Below, piece after piece: positions 33,186 to 52,500 of a stretch of DNA of 64,000 nt; the stretch's first letter is position 1; the number at the start of each line of letters is the position of its first letter. The notes below the pieces were generated by a model that was not told the DNA's origin, searched no databases, and worked only from the letters and a program-made list of their open reading frames with translations. The position numbers were made by a program, and so were the translations under genes. The stretch is from the NCBI GenBank assembly GCA_003508835.1, contig PUFA01000116.1, positions 2,108,001 through 2,172,000 of the forward strand, read 5' to 3'. Origin of the DNA: Eonycteris spelaea. Its lineage: Eukaryota > Chordata > Mammalia > Chiroptera > Pteropodidae.

Positions 33186-36100
33186 AAAACTACCATACAT
33201 TGGTGACCACAGAATGTCAGAAGTGAAATACTATTCAGACAATATTGTGTGTAATGTAAGTGAAAACAAAAGATTTTGTCTTTATACAACCTACACTGGC
33301 AAGTGCAAGTTTCTTATTTCCCAATTCTTCCTATAGAATTTACTCTTGTAGGTAAAGAAATGCAATTTTTATTTATTTTTTTACTATTTGGTGTCACTTG
33401 TTATCCACTAACAGCATGTAACTGAACAGCAGCTGTACCATACATATTTTCTAGAAAAGAAAATTCCTGCAAACTATTTATTGGGTGCCTCAGTCTTCAC
33501 CTGTCAAGGCTTTTCAAATAAAGAGTGAGAGATACTCTCTACCCTCCAGAAAGAGAGATTCTATGTTAATGAAAACATCAGCTTGTAAATCGAGACTGCC
33601 AATCAAGTCATGCCTTTTCTAGCCCCCGAAATCCTATGTTAGGCACTCGCCCTGGCCCTCCCACGGGAAGTGCTGGGACAGTTTTTTTTTCCTGCCTAGG
33701 AACCTTAGTGTTGTTCTGGAAATTTGCAGGGAGGTCGCTTCAGGGATTACACAGCTGGTTTCTCTCTAGTTGGTGAATTCTTTATAGTATTTCCATAGGT
33801 GTTTAGAGATTCAAAAATATATTTTCTCAGGGCTTGTTTATGTTAAGTCATTTTATAGGAATATAATAATTCAACACAATATATTTGGTAAAACAATACT
33901 GAAAAATTTCACTGATTGTAAATAATACTTGGAGGGCTTGAAGTTTTCTAGTTTCCTCAGCAGGATGTCTGTGATAAACCCTAAGCAAGGGAAGATCTTG
34001 AAAGACCTATAACTTATAATTGCCCCTGCCTCCTTTACTTCCCTCTTGTCCTGAAATTAAACTGTCTTAGCAAGAAAATGAACTCCAGGGCTGCGATGAG
34101 CCCAGAGTTTGCGAAGGGTCCCGCGCAGTGAGGAGCCCTGTGGTGCGCACACATCACCCTGGCCCCTGGGAGCTGCTTGCCTCCCTGAGGCGCATGCTGA
34201 ACCCAAGCACAGGAACTGCCGGGTAACGGGTCCTCGGTTCTCCCATGCCTGGGAATTCTGAGAGGTTCTGGAAGTGCTTTGGGATTAGCAGTTTGAACTG
34301 TTAGTCTGGTTTTGATTTTGTCATCAGAATACTGTGTCTTAGTTGGGGTTGAGTGTGTTAGGCAATGGTAATATGTGGGCAGAATCATCCAGGAAAGTTC
34401 CTGGGAAGATGCCGTGTTATAAATACCTTCTCTTCAGGTGTAGAACCAGCCGTCCTGTGCTCCAGTACAGAAAAGAGCACTTCCGTTGGGCACAGAATGC
34501 TGTTTCACTTGGGGCCAGTGCTATAGGACGATACTTTGAGCACTGGAACCATAGTGAGGGGCTAAACAGTGTCAAAGACGTGCAGAGCAGGTTGTGGGAG
34601 CAGCAGATTCCTGTCACCTAGCTCATGCTCACTGAGGCATATACTTAATTGGCTGTGGTGGTGGGCAGATCCCTTATATTTACCTTAATTGAATTTATCT
34701 TAAAATTTTGTTCTGTGTATTTTGTTAAATTTGTGTTACATGTTGGCTTGTTTGAGGTATAAGATTTAAAATAGACTTCCTAGAAGGAAGAACATCTGGC
34801 ATCAGACTTAACCTACTTTTTTATTCTGTTCCCTTGTATCAAGTGGAATCCTGAGGAAGTAACATGTATCTCATGGCTCATCCTTAAAGTTGTGCATTAT
34901 AGTTTTACTTTCTTCTAGTACATAATTTTTGTCCCATTTCCTCCAATAGTATCTCAGTAAACTGTGTACATACACAACAAAATGAGAGGATTTAGCATAG
35001 AAAATAGATATAGTAGAGTTTTCAAAGAAAACTTTAGCCTCTAGTGTCAGTTTAGTCTGTTTTATAAGTTGGTCAAGCAAATTCTTTAAGGCATTGGTGA
35101 TTGAAATTTATATGGCCATTTCTTTTCTCAGACATGTCTTTGTAAAACTGATAGAACTTTCAAATAAACACAGGAATGCTGGTCTGTAGGCTCCTTGGTG
35201 AACTTAAGAGTTCAGTTCTGCCGAAAGGAGGAAAGTGATCTCATTTTTGTGGAAAACATTGCTGCAGTCTACTCACCGTTGCTTTGACGATTAAGTTAAT
35301 ATTTTCTATTATTCAGCTAGGATTGCCACATTTCTGTATTTTTCCTGTGCCTTTTAACACTACTGTGCCTTCGTAGCGCCACTTAAACCAGGGCTGCAGG
35401 TATGATATCCATTTTTTCCACTCATTTTCCCTTATTACTAGTCACTGACACATCTGTTTCCTAAAGACTTTATGAACCCAAATGCTATCTGCAACACTTT
35501 CTCATCTGTAGTTTCATGGACAAGCGACCCGCTGAAGTCTAGGCACTATGGTGCCTGTTGTGTCTCATACACTTGTGTCTCTCAGAGGATTTCCCATGTT
35601 TGGATGTTTAGAATGTTCTACAAATTCTTATCAACTGGTGGATAATATCTCTGTTCCCAGCTTTCCAAATCCTTCAGATTAACATTTCAGAAGTTTTTTC
35701 TAATAGCATTTTACAAATCATTTGAGTAGAATGTTTGGGTCCAGCAGTAGTGGGCTTGTGTATTTTTGTCATTTTTTCCCCTTTTTAAATAAAAAAGAGG
35801 TGTTCTAGGAAGTGAAATGTCACTGAAGCAAAATTTTTGTTTTATCTTTTATTCATGGGGATCGGGTGAAGAGTGAGTCTGCAGGGAGCTGGTTGGTAGA
35901 GTGAGGTGAATTTGGGCAGCCAGAGGGTCAGCTGTGGCCGTGACCCTTGTTCAGGTCTTGTTACAGTGGTGAGAGATAGGTCAGATGGGTGAAAAAGCAG
36001 TTTGCTGAAAACAAATTTTGTTAGACATTAGTCTCTTAATTTGGTGCAGATGTATGGCAGACAATCCTTTGGATTCTGCAGCTTGACAGTTACAGCAAAC

Positions 36101-36589
36101 TGCCCCTCATTCTTCATCCAGATTTTTGTGTGCCTTGTTTTTTTTTTTTAGTTGCAAGAATGGTGATTTCTAGGCTTTTATTCTTGTATGTATGTCTTTA
36201 GGAATATATAATTTGACAATATTGCCTGTTTTAGGCTCTCTGCTAGGCAACTGAAAAGGCAGAGTGTTATGATTTCTGATCCGTGTGGTTCTGGATGTAC
36301 TAAATGGCAACTGTTCTTAAAGGGTGGTTTGTGGACCTCAGGTGTCTGTGTTGTTAAAACATTTTTGTTATAATACTCTTGTAATAATACTAAGATGTTA
36401 TTTGCCTTTTTAAATTGTTGCCTTATGCACCAATAGTGGAAAAGTACTGGTGGATAAATTGTTGGCACCTTAGCATTTGGAGTAAAAAAAAAAAAACAAA
36501 AAACCATTTTAATTGGAGAAAGTTCTTGATTAAGCAATACAAAATATTACATTTATTAACTTTTGATCCCGAGTACACACATTTTTAAT
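33186..36589. other. Intron 1 segment, no gene seen
   Basis: Mostly AT-rich, apparently unique sequence. A somewhat GC-richer patch at 34080-34260 carries CpGs but no promoter-like organisation. Short T runs lie at 33680-33690 and 36140-36150, and an A12 run at 36485-36496. No repeat family was recognised with confidence. Confidence 0.55.
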
Positions 36590-37625
36590 ACTCTGCACAA
36601 GATGGGAACATGCTCAGCATTGGGAGTTGGTGGGCCTGGGAAAAGCGGTCAGGTGGTTCAGGTGCAAGGTATGCGAGCTGCCTTTTTCATGGAGGATGCC
36701 GTTTTTACTTGAAAAGAGGGGCTGATGAACTTTGATTATTCAGACTTAGATATTTGGCAAAACATTTTTCTTTAGAGTGAGCCTGTCACTTCAAGGAAAA
36801 CAACTGACCTTTCGCTGATGATAACATTTGAGCTTTGAAGCAAAATTGGAATTTTTGGAAAACTAATATCTGTCACTGTGAGCTTGACAGCTTCCCAATA
36901 AATACTTAAAAGACTTCTGGTGAGATTAGTGGGTTTAAAAAATATGATTTTTTGAAATATGTTCACTTCTGGAAAATCTACATAACTCAGTGGACCCGTA
37001 TTTTTCAAGTGAGGTATGGATGATGTTATAAAATCATGCACCAATTAAATAAAGATCCATTCAAAGTGAATAGGCTAATGAATTCTAATGTAGCTGAGTT
37101 GGGAAAATTTACTGATAAAGATTCCACGTATCTTTAAGAAACTGCCATTGCTTACTGAAGAGTGGTGGCTGTCTTGAGGAAGAACACCTATGAGGTTGAA
37201 TTGCAGGGTCAGCTGTTTTTGGTATAATATCAAAGCATGAGGAAGACCCACAGTTATCACAAAAGGCTGTTCAAATACTCTTCTTGTATCTAGCTAAATA
37301 TCTGTGAATAGATTTTCTTTATACTCTTCAACCAAAACGACATATTGGAACAGACTGACTGCAGAAGCATATATAAAACTCCAGCTGCCTTCTATTAAGA
37401 CAGATATTAAAGAAATTGGCAAAAAATGTAAAAACAATGCCACTCAGATTTTTTAAAGGAAATTAAAAAAAATGTGTTATTTATATTAACATGTAATCAG
37501 TTTATTTTTAACTGAGTTAATGTTTTAAACATTTCTCAGTGTTTCATTTCTAATATGCTAAGTATCAATAGATACAGCTCACATAAGCTAAAGGGGTCCC
37601 GAGACCAAAATGCTCACGATTGCTG
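36590..37625 (+). mobile_element. hAT-Charlie transposon with transposase pseudogene
   Basis: In the + direction the segment follows, base for base over long stretches, a mammalian hAT-Charlie transposase coding end: 'gtgagcctgtcacttcaagg', 'cactgtgagcttgacagctt', 'tttaagaaactgccattgc', 'aaccaaaacgacatattgga', 'cagctgccttctattaagac'. Translation gives pieces such as KQNWNFWKTNICHCELDSFP and AAFY between stops. The 3' end (AAAGGGGTCCCGAGACCAAA) is the hAT terminal repeat ending near 37625. The transposase relates to the lineage domesticated as ZBED5/FAM200. Many stops and frameshifts make it a dead relic. Confidence 0.7.
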
Positions 37626-38689
37626 TGTGGTGTTTTCTTTGAACTTTCCACCTGTTCTGTTAGTCTCTGCTGGTAACTGCAATGTGAGTAATTGATGTCT
37701 TCGTCTGTGTCATAAGTTCCAAGTTCTTTGTCCTTGCAGTGGCTCATTTAGGCTTTATAATATCTTTTGATCTGTTTTTTTTTCCCTTCTCACGTTAGTG
37801 CATCCAGCTTTTTAATTTTAGGTTTTCTCTTGCCATCTTTTTTCTCCATACTGCCATCAACCAGTCAGGGCCCTTATCACTTTATTCCTAAATTACTTCA
37901 GTACTCGTTTTTCTGATGTTTTTCAAACCTGACTGTTGAATGGAACCCGAGGGTTGACTTGACTTTAATTTTATTAATATGTTCCCTAAAAATGTCCAAG
38001 TATAAACTTGTTATGGTAAAACCAAAGCAGAATTACAAATTAAATACAGACTATCAAATCAGCAACACATATTTAATGATGCTATTTTCTTAAAACTGAA
38101 TAGTCAGCATTAGAGCTTAGAATAACATAGCCTCAAGACCAGTTTTATAATAAATCTGTTTTTTTAATTTGGCTTAATAATACTAACGTAGAGAATGGCT
38201 ATTTGCGTAAATACGTTTCATAAAATGGTGTTAACTTTTAGTCTTTATTTGTTCAGGATAAGTAGACCTAGTAGATAACCCGAATGGTGATGCTCAGCAG
38301 CCCCTGAGTGCGAGGGTTGATGCCGACTGAACGTTCTGTAAAGCAGTGTTCATCGTTGGAGCATTGCAGAGTTACCGACATTGCTGAATAGATATTTAGT
38401 CCAGTTATTTTTGGAATTTTTACTAGAAAATATTACATATTTCACTCCTGCATCTGTTAACGAATCGTTGCTGGTCAGTGGGAACAAAGTGCAGTGGGTG
38501 GGGTCTCTGCGCTGCCTGGGCTTTGGGATACCCGCAGGGTGCAGGGTGCCAAGCACCTCAGCGTGGGCTCCTGTCTGCCAGCCTTCCGTACCCGCCTTGC
38601 CTTACTTAGCTGTTCGTTTAACCCTCAACACCATCTTACATACCAAACTATTTTTTTTTATTTTTAAACTTTTGTTTTTGATCATTTCT
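37626..38689. other. Intron 1 segment without recognised features
   Basis: AT-rich sequence with a modest GC patch at 38480-38600. No ORF or repeat call is supported. Confidence 0.55.
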
Positions 38690-38815
38690 ATTTAAGTAGA
38701 TTTTAAGTTCTATGAGATTGCAGATTTTTGGTTTTATTTATCGCTAAGTCTTTAGTTTCTATAATAGTACCTAGCATGTGTTAGAAGTTCAGTAAATATT
38801 TACTGAATGAGTGTG
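38690..38815 (+). repeat. L2 LINE 3' tail, sense
   Basis: AGATTTTAAGTTCTATGAGA, then 'tatcgctaagtctttagttt', 'atagtacctagcatgtg' and the end AGTAAATATTTACTGAATGA, is the L2 3' terminus. Confidence 0.75.
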
Positions 38816-39114
38816 TATTAACTCTTCTCTTTATTCAGGCTCCAAACTCAAATGCTCTTTTTTGTGGTACGTGCTTACTGCTATTTCCCATCTGGACAAA
38901 GAAAGGCCTGTTTCTCCGTCCATTTTTAACCTCATGTTTTTAAATCATTTTGATTATCTGTGCATATTTTTGTTTTTGCTTTTCCTATTGAATATTCTGC
39001 AAAGCATTTCAACCAAAAAAACCCCAACCAAATATTTATGTTCTGTTAATCATTTCAAAAAGTGGATGTTTTTTAAAATTGATGTCTGTATATTAGGTTG
39101 TCATATGACTTAAT

Positions 39115-40230
39115 TTTCTGAAACACTTTATTTTGGAAAAATTTTAGATTTCTAGAACATTGGTACATTTGTCAAAATTAAGAAACCAGCGTTAGTGTGT
39201 GACTCCTAACTAAACTAGAACCTTCATTTGCATGTTACCAGCTTTTCCTTTTCTGCCTGGATGCCGCACCACAGTCAGCCATCTCTCGAGTCTCTTCCAG
39301 TCTGTCTGTCCTGTTTTCACGACTGCCATGGTTTTCAGGGTCGGTCAGGTGTTTTGTAGACATGCCTTTCAGTTGGGTCGATCTTAGGTTTTCTTGTGAT
39401 TGGACTGAGGTTCTGGGCGCAGGTCGATTGGAGGCCTGTGCGACAACACTGCTGATCGCGGATGCTTTAACCATGTCACTTGGTGACGCTGGGTCCTCCT
39501 GGCTTCTCCACTGTGACGTCACTGAGTCTGGTGTCCCTCACGGCGAAGGGGGCTGAGCGCTGCCTCTCGCATTCGGGAGCACACGGGTACAGTGTATTTT
39601 TTGGAAGATTTGTCCCTTCTCCTCCATTTACTTATTTAATTGCTTATTGTATCACAGACTCATGGGTATTTATTGCGTTTTAATACCATTGTGATTTATT
39701 TTGCTGTTCATATTATTTCAGCTTTGGCCTTTGGGAAATCTTTCATTGTGATTCCCGTCTGTGACAAGTCCCCTTTCATCTTTTGAGCATTCCTTACTTT
39801 CTGCTACTGCCTTTTCTTGTACTTTCCCTGTCCCAGCCCTAGAACAAGCCATTCTTCTCACGCTCCTTCCTTGTACCGGAGAAAGGTGTTTAGAAAAACC
39901 GTGGGTGGAGCTTGGAGAGAAATGTTCGTGTGCCAAGCCACGTATGCACGCACGTCTGTATTTCTTACCTGCATACGCATTAACATCAGTGAGTCCATGC
40001 TGATATCTGCGACTGTAGCCCAGCTCCAGCCCTTGCTTATTTGTCACTGCCCCTCCCCCCCCAACCCCGCATTCACCAGCGAGGGGCATTCACCAGCGAG
40101 GGCGCGGTGGCTGCCAGGGTTGCCCACTTGCTCCTGGCTCCGCCCTTCTTCCTGGGGTCTGTCTTCAGGTTCTAATACAGTCGGATTGATTGCAGAGTCT
40201 GCATTCCTTCCTGTGATCCTTTGAAATCCT
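39115..40230. repeat. L1M-derived LINE segment
   Basis: The order 'gtacatttgtcaaaattaag', 'ggtcaggtgttttgtagaca', 'ttggcctttgggaaatc', 'ttgagcattccttactttct', 'cctgtcccagccctagaac' and 'gtccatgctgatatctgcg' matches a long stretch found in old mammalian L1 copies. Several frames of 80-135 codons here are repeat translations. The orientation relative to the L1 is not asserted. Confidence 0.65.
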
Positions 40231-40429
40231 GCGTGTTTTTTATTTGTATACAGTCTGTCATTTTAAAAATGACTTTTCATACCGAGTTGTTGTCTGACAA
40301 CATTACCATGTAATGTAATTCCTGATCGTGCTCATCTGCTCTCTGTATGGTTCACAGCCACTACTTAGGGTACCGTCCTGTCTCTCACAGTATCACTGCT
40401 CGGAACACCTCTGGGGTAGATACTTCTGT

Positions 40430-40560
40430 GTCACTGTCTTTCATGAGGAGAGTGAGATGCAAAGATGTTTAATAACTTGGCCAAGTCTATACCCAGCGGT
40501 CCATGGGCGAGCTGGGATCTGAATCCAGATTCTGGCTGGGTTTGGAGTCTGTTCTTTTGC
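40430..40560 (-). repeat. MIR SINE, antisense
   Basis: AGAGTGAGATGCAAAGATGT, 'ataacttggccaagtctata', 'gagctgggatctgaatccag' and 'ttctggctgggtttggagtc' follow the reverse complement of MIR. Confidence 0.75.
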
Positions 40561-46651
<6,091 letters not shown>

Positions 46652-47129
46652 TAACTCACGCGCTGTCGTAATTATCAGTGCATTCTGCTTTTTGCTGTTG
46701 GGACGTTGGTTATTGAGAGGAGGTCACTGACTTAAGGCTGTCCAATGTTATATTGGTGTTGCTTTTTAATAGGTAACTGTTCACAGCTGTTCCTATAACA
46801 GAGCTCTAGTGTTTGTGATATACTTTCACTGTTACTAGGTGGATTCCTAGATGTGTATAAGACAGTCGATTAAAAAAAATTTTTAATTAAAGACTCTCTA
46901 ATGTCCTCATCAGATCACTATTTAGAGCAAGACTTTCTGACTCAGTTGTTTTTTTCCGCCCTTAATATGAATTAGCCATGCTGTAAGAAATGTTTCCTTT
47001 TTGTTCATATTCACCAACTAAGAATGTTTTTTTTTTTTTTTACATTTTCTTCAAATTCTAAGGATCTTTCTATAAGAATCTTTAAATTCAGTGTCGAGAG
47101 CTCAGAATTTCCTTTTCTGTAACATTTCT

Positions 47130-47460
47130 GAATGAATGAGATCTTAATCACGCCAAGAAATCTATTTTCAAAGGAAGGCACTAAATCTGGTCATCAATGC
47201 ACTAAAACATACAGTGGTAGCGGGACAAAAACAAGATGGCAGAAGCTGAAGCAGCAGAACCAGTCAGCAGGGCTTCGGTCCCTGCAGCTCCGCCCCCTGT
47301 GCTGCGTGGGGAGACGCGGCATAGGGCGTGGGACGCTGCTGAACAGGCGGCGACGCAGACGCAGGAGAAGCGAGAAAGCGACCGGAATTTAGACGGTGGT
47401 TTAGCTGAGTGTGGAGACACGGGGAGCCTCTGGGCAGTGGATTTGCTCTAAGATAATGTT
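47130..47460 (+). other. GC-rich insert with 71-codon open frame, unidentified
   Basis: Within AT-rich intron 3, about 250 bp is GC-rich and CpG-containing. A frame starts at ATG 47236 (context AAGATGG) and runs 71 codons to TAA at 47449-47451, beginning MAEAEAAEPVSRASVPAAPP, Ala/Glu-rich with no domain I recognise. The composition resembles the 5' coding end of a retrocopied gene or a decayed element. No poly(A) tail or target duplication is evident. An intronic expressed exon is not supported. Confidence 0.3.
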
Positions 47461-48089
47461 TTCAGTGAGTAGCCACGTTTAATGCAGTATTGTGACAATC
47501 AGACAACAGTTTGCTGCGATGAGACCTGTCGACTGTGTGACACACAGACTTCAAAGTCTTGTCAGGGCCATCTCTGTGCTACAGACACGATTCTGGAGAT
47601 GGCTTCAGTGCTGTTAGGTTGGTCTTGATCAGGGTGACGCGTGACTTGGAGTGCGTCTTAGTCATATGTACATTTTTTCAGGTGACAACCCTTTAAAGCT
47701 CTGACTTAGAGTTATATGAATAGACATTACATGCTCTAATACCTCCACACCACTGGGCCGGGTCAGGGCCTGCATGTTGGATGTGATGACTTTTTAGTAA
47801 TGTACTAATGAAGAAAGGGATTCTTTCTATGTTAGTCAGCATGTTCTGGAAAAGGATAAGCATGAGGCTTCTAAGTAATCCTTTTGAAAGTTTTGCCTGA
47901 CTTTTTGGAGATTTTGAGGTGAAGGAAAAAAGAAACCTTGTTTTTCTCTCTCTGGAAGAATAAATCTTAGAATTTTAGAGAAGTGAAGTAGAAAGACATG
48001 AAATACTTATTTTTGCCACTCATTACAGATCTCAATGCTATCATAATCCCAAGTTACATCAGTTATGATAGTTAAGAGCAATAGGATTT

Positions 48090-48220
48090 CTGGCACTGTT
48101 AGGTACTCTGCACACATTATTTCATTTAATCTTCGTGGTTGTTGTATTATACCTTCCTTCCCCAGGTGAGGAAACTGAGCCTTAAGTCAAAAGGGTTAAG
48201 TCATTTCTCTTGCTCTAATG
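48090..48220 (-). repeat. MIR SINE, antisense
   Basis: GCACACATTATTTCATTTAA, then TCTTCGTGGTTGTTGTATTA and CAGGTGAGGAAACTGAGCCT, is the reverse complement of MIR. Confidence 0.8.
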
Positions 48221-48779
48221 ATCTGATGTGGGACCAGAAGAGTACACTTAGCTCAGACACATTAGAAAATTAGTAAAGCTCATTCATTATGTACAACTTC
48301 AGTTACTCATAATATAGTTTTTGGCATTAAATTTAAGAGTACAGTTTATTCTAATGAATATTTGCTTATCGAAAATTGCTTTTAATTTTGTCAAATGGAG
48401 ACGAAAGTTGTTAAATGTAAAGATAACTTTTTATTGTGCGTTTACGTGAGAAATCGTGAGAAGAAAGTAACAGTTTAATAAAAGTGTTTTCTAACTTCAG
48501 TACTCAGCAGACTGAGAAAGACCATTTTCACAGAATGGGCCTGGACCAAGGGCAGGCAGTCCCGGCCTCAGGCCTTCAGTTTCTGCTGCGAGGGACTCTG
48601 GCCTGGTTAGGCCAGGTCGTTTTTGAGCTGCTCTTGATAGCTGATCTGCTTCAGATGATTCATCTTTACTCCCCCATCCCCATCATCCTTTAAAAACATC
48701 ACCCCTGACTTTGGGAATCTGAAGTTTTACACAGTTTGTGATAAGTTTTTGGTGTTATCACAATAAATAATAAAATTTT

Positions 48780-48835
48780 AGGGCTGGAAAGGACTTGAAT
48801 GATCTCTGACCCCCTCACTTTTCAGATGAGAATAT
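48780..48835 (-). repeat. MIR-like fragment
   Basis: GGGCTGGAAAGGACTTGAAT, then GATCTCTGACCCCCTCACTT and TTCAGATGAGAA, resembles the common 'attttacagatgagg' repeat family. The copy is short. Confidence 0.5.
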
Positions 48836-51539
48836 ATCCCTGTTTTGTTTTTTTCTTGAGCATTTCCACCTATGTATTGAGTCTTTTATGTACTTTAAAA
48901 GTTGGAGTCCTAAGTAGGTCAGAAGCAGGAGGATAAATAAAAGGCTGTTCTGCAGAGACTCCCCTTGTAGTAGGCTTGGCAGAGTTTGGGGCTGCAGTAT
49001 CAATCCAAACACCTAAAGTCTGTGGCTTTAACATTGGGAGATGCTGTTGTAACATTTTAATTAACTACTCATTTTTGTAAGCTGATCCATTGTAAGTGCT
49101 GTCTTCAGTTTAAATCCTTTGCAGCATCAGGATGATTTTCAGTTTTTCATTCAAGTCTTATGCTTGCTTCCTTTCCGTACTTGGAGATATACTCAATTTT
49201 AAAGTGATTGCTTTTATCTAGGTTATTTTAGTAAAGAATACGTCTGACCAAGTTTACTTTCTGCTCAGTTGACGTGCCTGCCGTAGATGCCGACTTAATT
49301 CAGGTCAAGGAGCCCTGCAGTTGAACCTAGTGACCACATCTGCAGTGTGTTTTCTTCTTGTATGTTTTTAAGGCATTCTGGGTACACGCTTTTTGGTGTT
49401 TAGGTTATTACAGAACCTTAAGCACTGTTGCCCAGAGAATTTTGATATAGAATATGTGTCTGTTTTCTTTTTAAAAATACTTCTGACTTCTTGAAGACAG
49501 TGACTATAATTGCTTTACATTTATTTCCTTTGCTCTCTGGTTGATCTTTTTAAGGAGCATTCAGCTTAAAAATGTCATTAAGTGATAAATACAAGCCAAA
49601 GGATGTATACCTTATTGCCGCAATATGTAGCTGTTCATGAAAAAGTTTCTAGGTGACTTTCATTACTTTGTCTTATCAGCAAAAAACTTCATCTCTTGTA
49701 AGTCTGCATGTTGGTAGTCATGTTTTTTAGTGTCTGTTTTTCCATTTTTAATGAAACTGGTTTAAGAAATATTCTTGTAGTTCTTACTGGTGCATTTCTT
49801 TTTGTAAATTTGCTTAAAAACCACAAGGCACGTCCCCCTTCACTGATTCTTTGTATCAAGATTTTTATTACCTACATGTATCATGATGGAAAGAGAGCCT
49901 TCCTCAGATGACATCTGTCTTCTGGGCGAGTGGTGCGATTGGTTTTGTAGTTTAAAAACTATCCTGCAATGTGCATTTTTAGATTCCCAGGAGAATATAA
50001 TGTTCTTGTAAGAATTCTGTGTCTTGTTTTCTAACAAAAATAGAATCTTCATGTATACTGAAACATGGGGCTTCTTCAGAATGTTTAATGTCCAGCAGCA
50101 TCAGAAAGACCATCTAGCTCACATTCATGAAGAACTAAATGTCTCTTGGACTTTGCAGTATGTGCAGGGTTGCTCTTCCTAGTGATATCTGAAATGATCT
50201 TTTGATATATCATTTGATATATGCAAGTGGATTTTTTTGAACGTGTAACTTATTTTTGTTCAGGGAGAAGAAAAGCATCGTCTTGTTTACATTGTAACCA
50301 ATGGATTATTTATTGACTTGTACTTTCCTCAGTTAATTGTAAATCTAGTTACTATTTACAAAGAAAAAATATGCTAGTGTACACAATGTATAATTTAGTG
50401 CTCTCCACTTATAAATACACTCTCGTCAACACAGTAACATGCTATCTTTCCTTTGTAATTTGCAGGATTATAGGACCAATATGTCTAGGGCCTCAGGACT
50501 CCTTTGAGCAGATATGGCAGCAAGTGAGGTCATTTTTCTCAATCTTAGAAAGAAATGGATGGCTTTCCCAAGTTTCCGCTCTGACTTTCAGTGCAAACGT
50601 ATCCATCCTTTCTTGGTTACTTGAGGAACTGGTTTCTAAGTTGCTTTCTGCTGCTGTTTGCCTCTCTTAACCATTTGTTGGTATTTACTTGGAGAGTTTA
50701 GTCTTATGTTAACTCTGCTGGTCCGGTCCTTCCGTCCATGTAACTTTACAATTTACTGCAGGCTTTGCTCCCTTTTTGGCTTTTTTTTTTTTTTTTTGGC
50801 TGAAATGGATAGAGCATTTCTTAAGTGACCTTGAAGGAGGTGTTCTTTTTCTTTTGAAAGGAAACTAATACAGTAAAGTGTTTTATGCTTTTCCAAAGAG
50901 CATTAAAAAAAAAGGTTACTTATGATATTTGAGTTTGTGTATCATTGTCGCATATATTAAAGATATCACACTTGTGTTTTTGTTTATATTTTAAATTGAA
51001 GATTATAGATCTTAAGTTTAAAAGGTGAAGTTTTCAATAATATCAAGCATTTTGTGCAACTGACAAGCAGAAATTGTGTTTAGTTTGCTGTTTTTCTCCT
51101 AGAATGCTGTGTGTATAGTTTGCATTTTGAAAATTATTGTTAAATTGACTTAACAAAGGTTTAGTCTCTTTGTTAAGATGGAAACCAGAATTTGACAGCT
51201 ATTTTAAAAACAAGACAAGCCAAAACCAAAAGAAATGCTTGTCTAGGCTGCAGTGTTAAAATGTTTATTGCTCTGAAAAAATAAAATTTTATTAGATCTG
51301 CAACTTCTGCTGCAGTTTAGCTTGATAACGTAGATTGACTTAAATTTGCTGCTTAGGATTCTGTTTTATCTTCTACTAGATTTATAAAATAGTATTACTT
51401 GAGTGCTATTTTGGGAGGTTTGGGCAGATTTCATGATCTACCTTGGCAACTAGTGAGGCAATGTTATACCTGCTAATGTGAATATCTATTGGGTCAATGA
51501 AACTCTTGTTTTTTACCTTTCCAATTAAACATCATTGCA

Positions 51540-52500
51540 GATGGTACTGTAAAAATTCAAATAGCACAAATATATAAAAGTCCCCATAGTCCAACCCCTG
51601 CAACTTTTATTCTTTTTCTTTTCTATTAGTTTCAGGTATACTATTCTTTGAGGTTTCTTTTTCTGTATATGATAATGTGTTAATAATGTAACATTTTATT
51701 TTAAAAAGTTGCCCTAAGTAAAAAATGCCTGTAATTTTGGGCCTTCATTTTACAACCTCTTTCCAGGTCTTCAGTCTCGTTAAGAGTGTATAGTTTTGAT
51801 CCTATGGATATACTGTAACCAATTGCCCTATTCTTAATGGATGAACATTTAGGTTTTATTCTTTATTTTTTACTTTCGTAATTAGTGGTTCAGTGAATAT
51901 CCTTTATATACGTCTTTGCATCTTTTGAGTAGTTTTGTAGGAAAAGTTCCTAGAAACAGGGAAACTGGGTTAAGAGGATCTGCGTATTTAAAATTTTAAT
52001 AGAAATTACCAAGCCCCTCCCCCCAAGGTTTCACCCTTTACACTCTCACCAGCTATTTGCGGAGTGTTTATCTGCATTCCCAGCATCAAGTACTATCATC
52101 TTCTTAATCTTTGTCAGTGTGATGTAAAAAATTATTACAATTAGTTCACTTTTAATTATTCAGTTAGGTGTTAAGTATCTGTTGTTTGTTTATATTTTTT
52201 ATGAATTGACTGTTATGGTCTTAGATCTCTTAAAATTAGGTTGCATTTTTTTCTTATGATTTTAATGGACTTTTTTGTATATTGTAAAAGTTATCTCTTT
52301 TGCAGACCGCTTATCCCTATTTTAATGTGATTTCCAGTATATTTTTGTTATACAGAGGTTTTAAATGTTTATGTAGTTATATTAGAATTTCTTCTTTTGA
52401 TTTCTGTGTTTCTTAAAGGCTTAGACAGTCTTTTTCCACTTCTAGATTATAAATTACCCATCTTTTAGCTCTGTTTTCATTTTTATATTTTACAGTCATT
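51540..52500 (-). repeat. Old L1-type LINE, antisense
   Basis: The order 'aatagcacaaatatataaaa', 'gtagttttgtaggaaaagttcctagaaac', 'gggaaactgggttaagagg', 'ccctttacactctcaccagc' and 'tctttgtcagtgtgatg' follows the antisense L1M/HAL1 3' region. It is strongly diverged and the boundaries are approximate. Confidence 0.6.

Noticed and set aside
39718..40224. ORFs of 123 and 135 codons on opposite strands
   Set aside because: They fall in an L1-derived segment and lack coding features.
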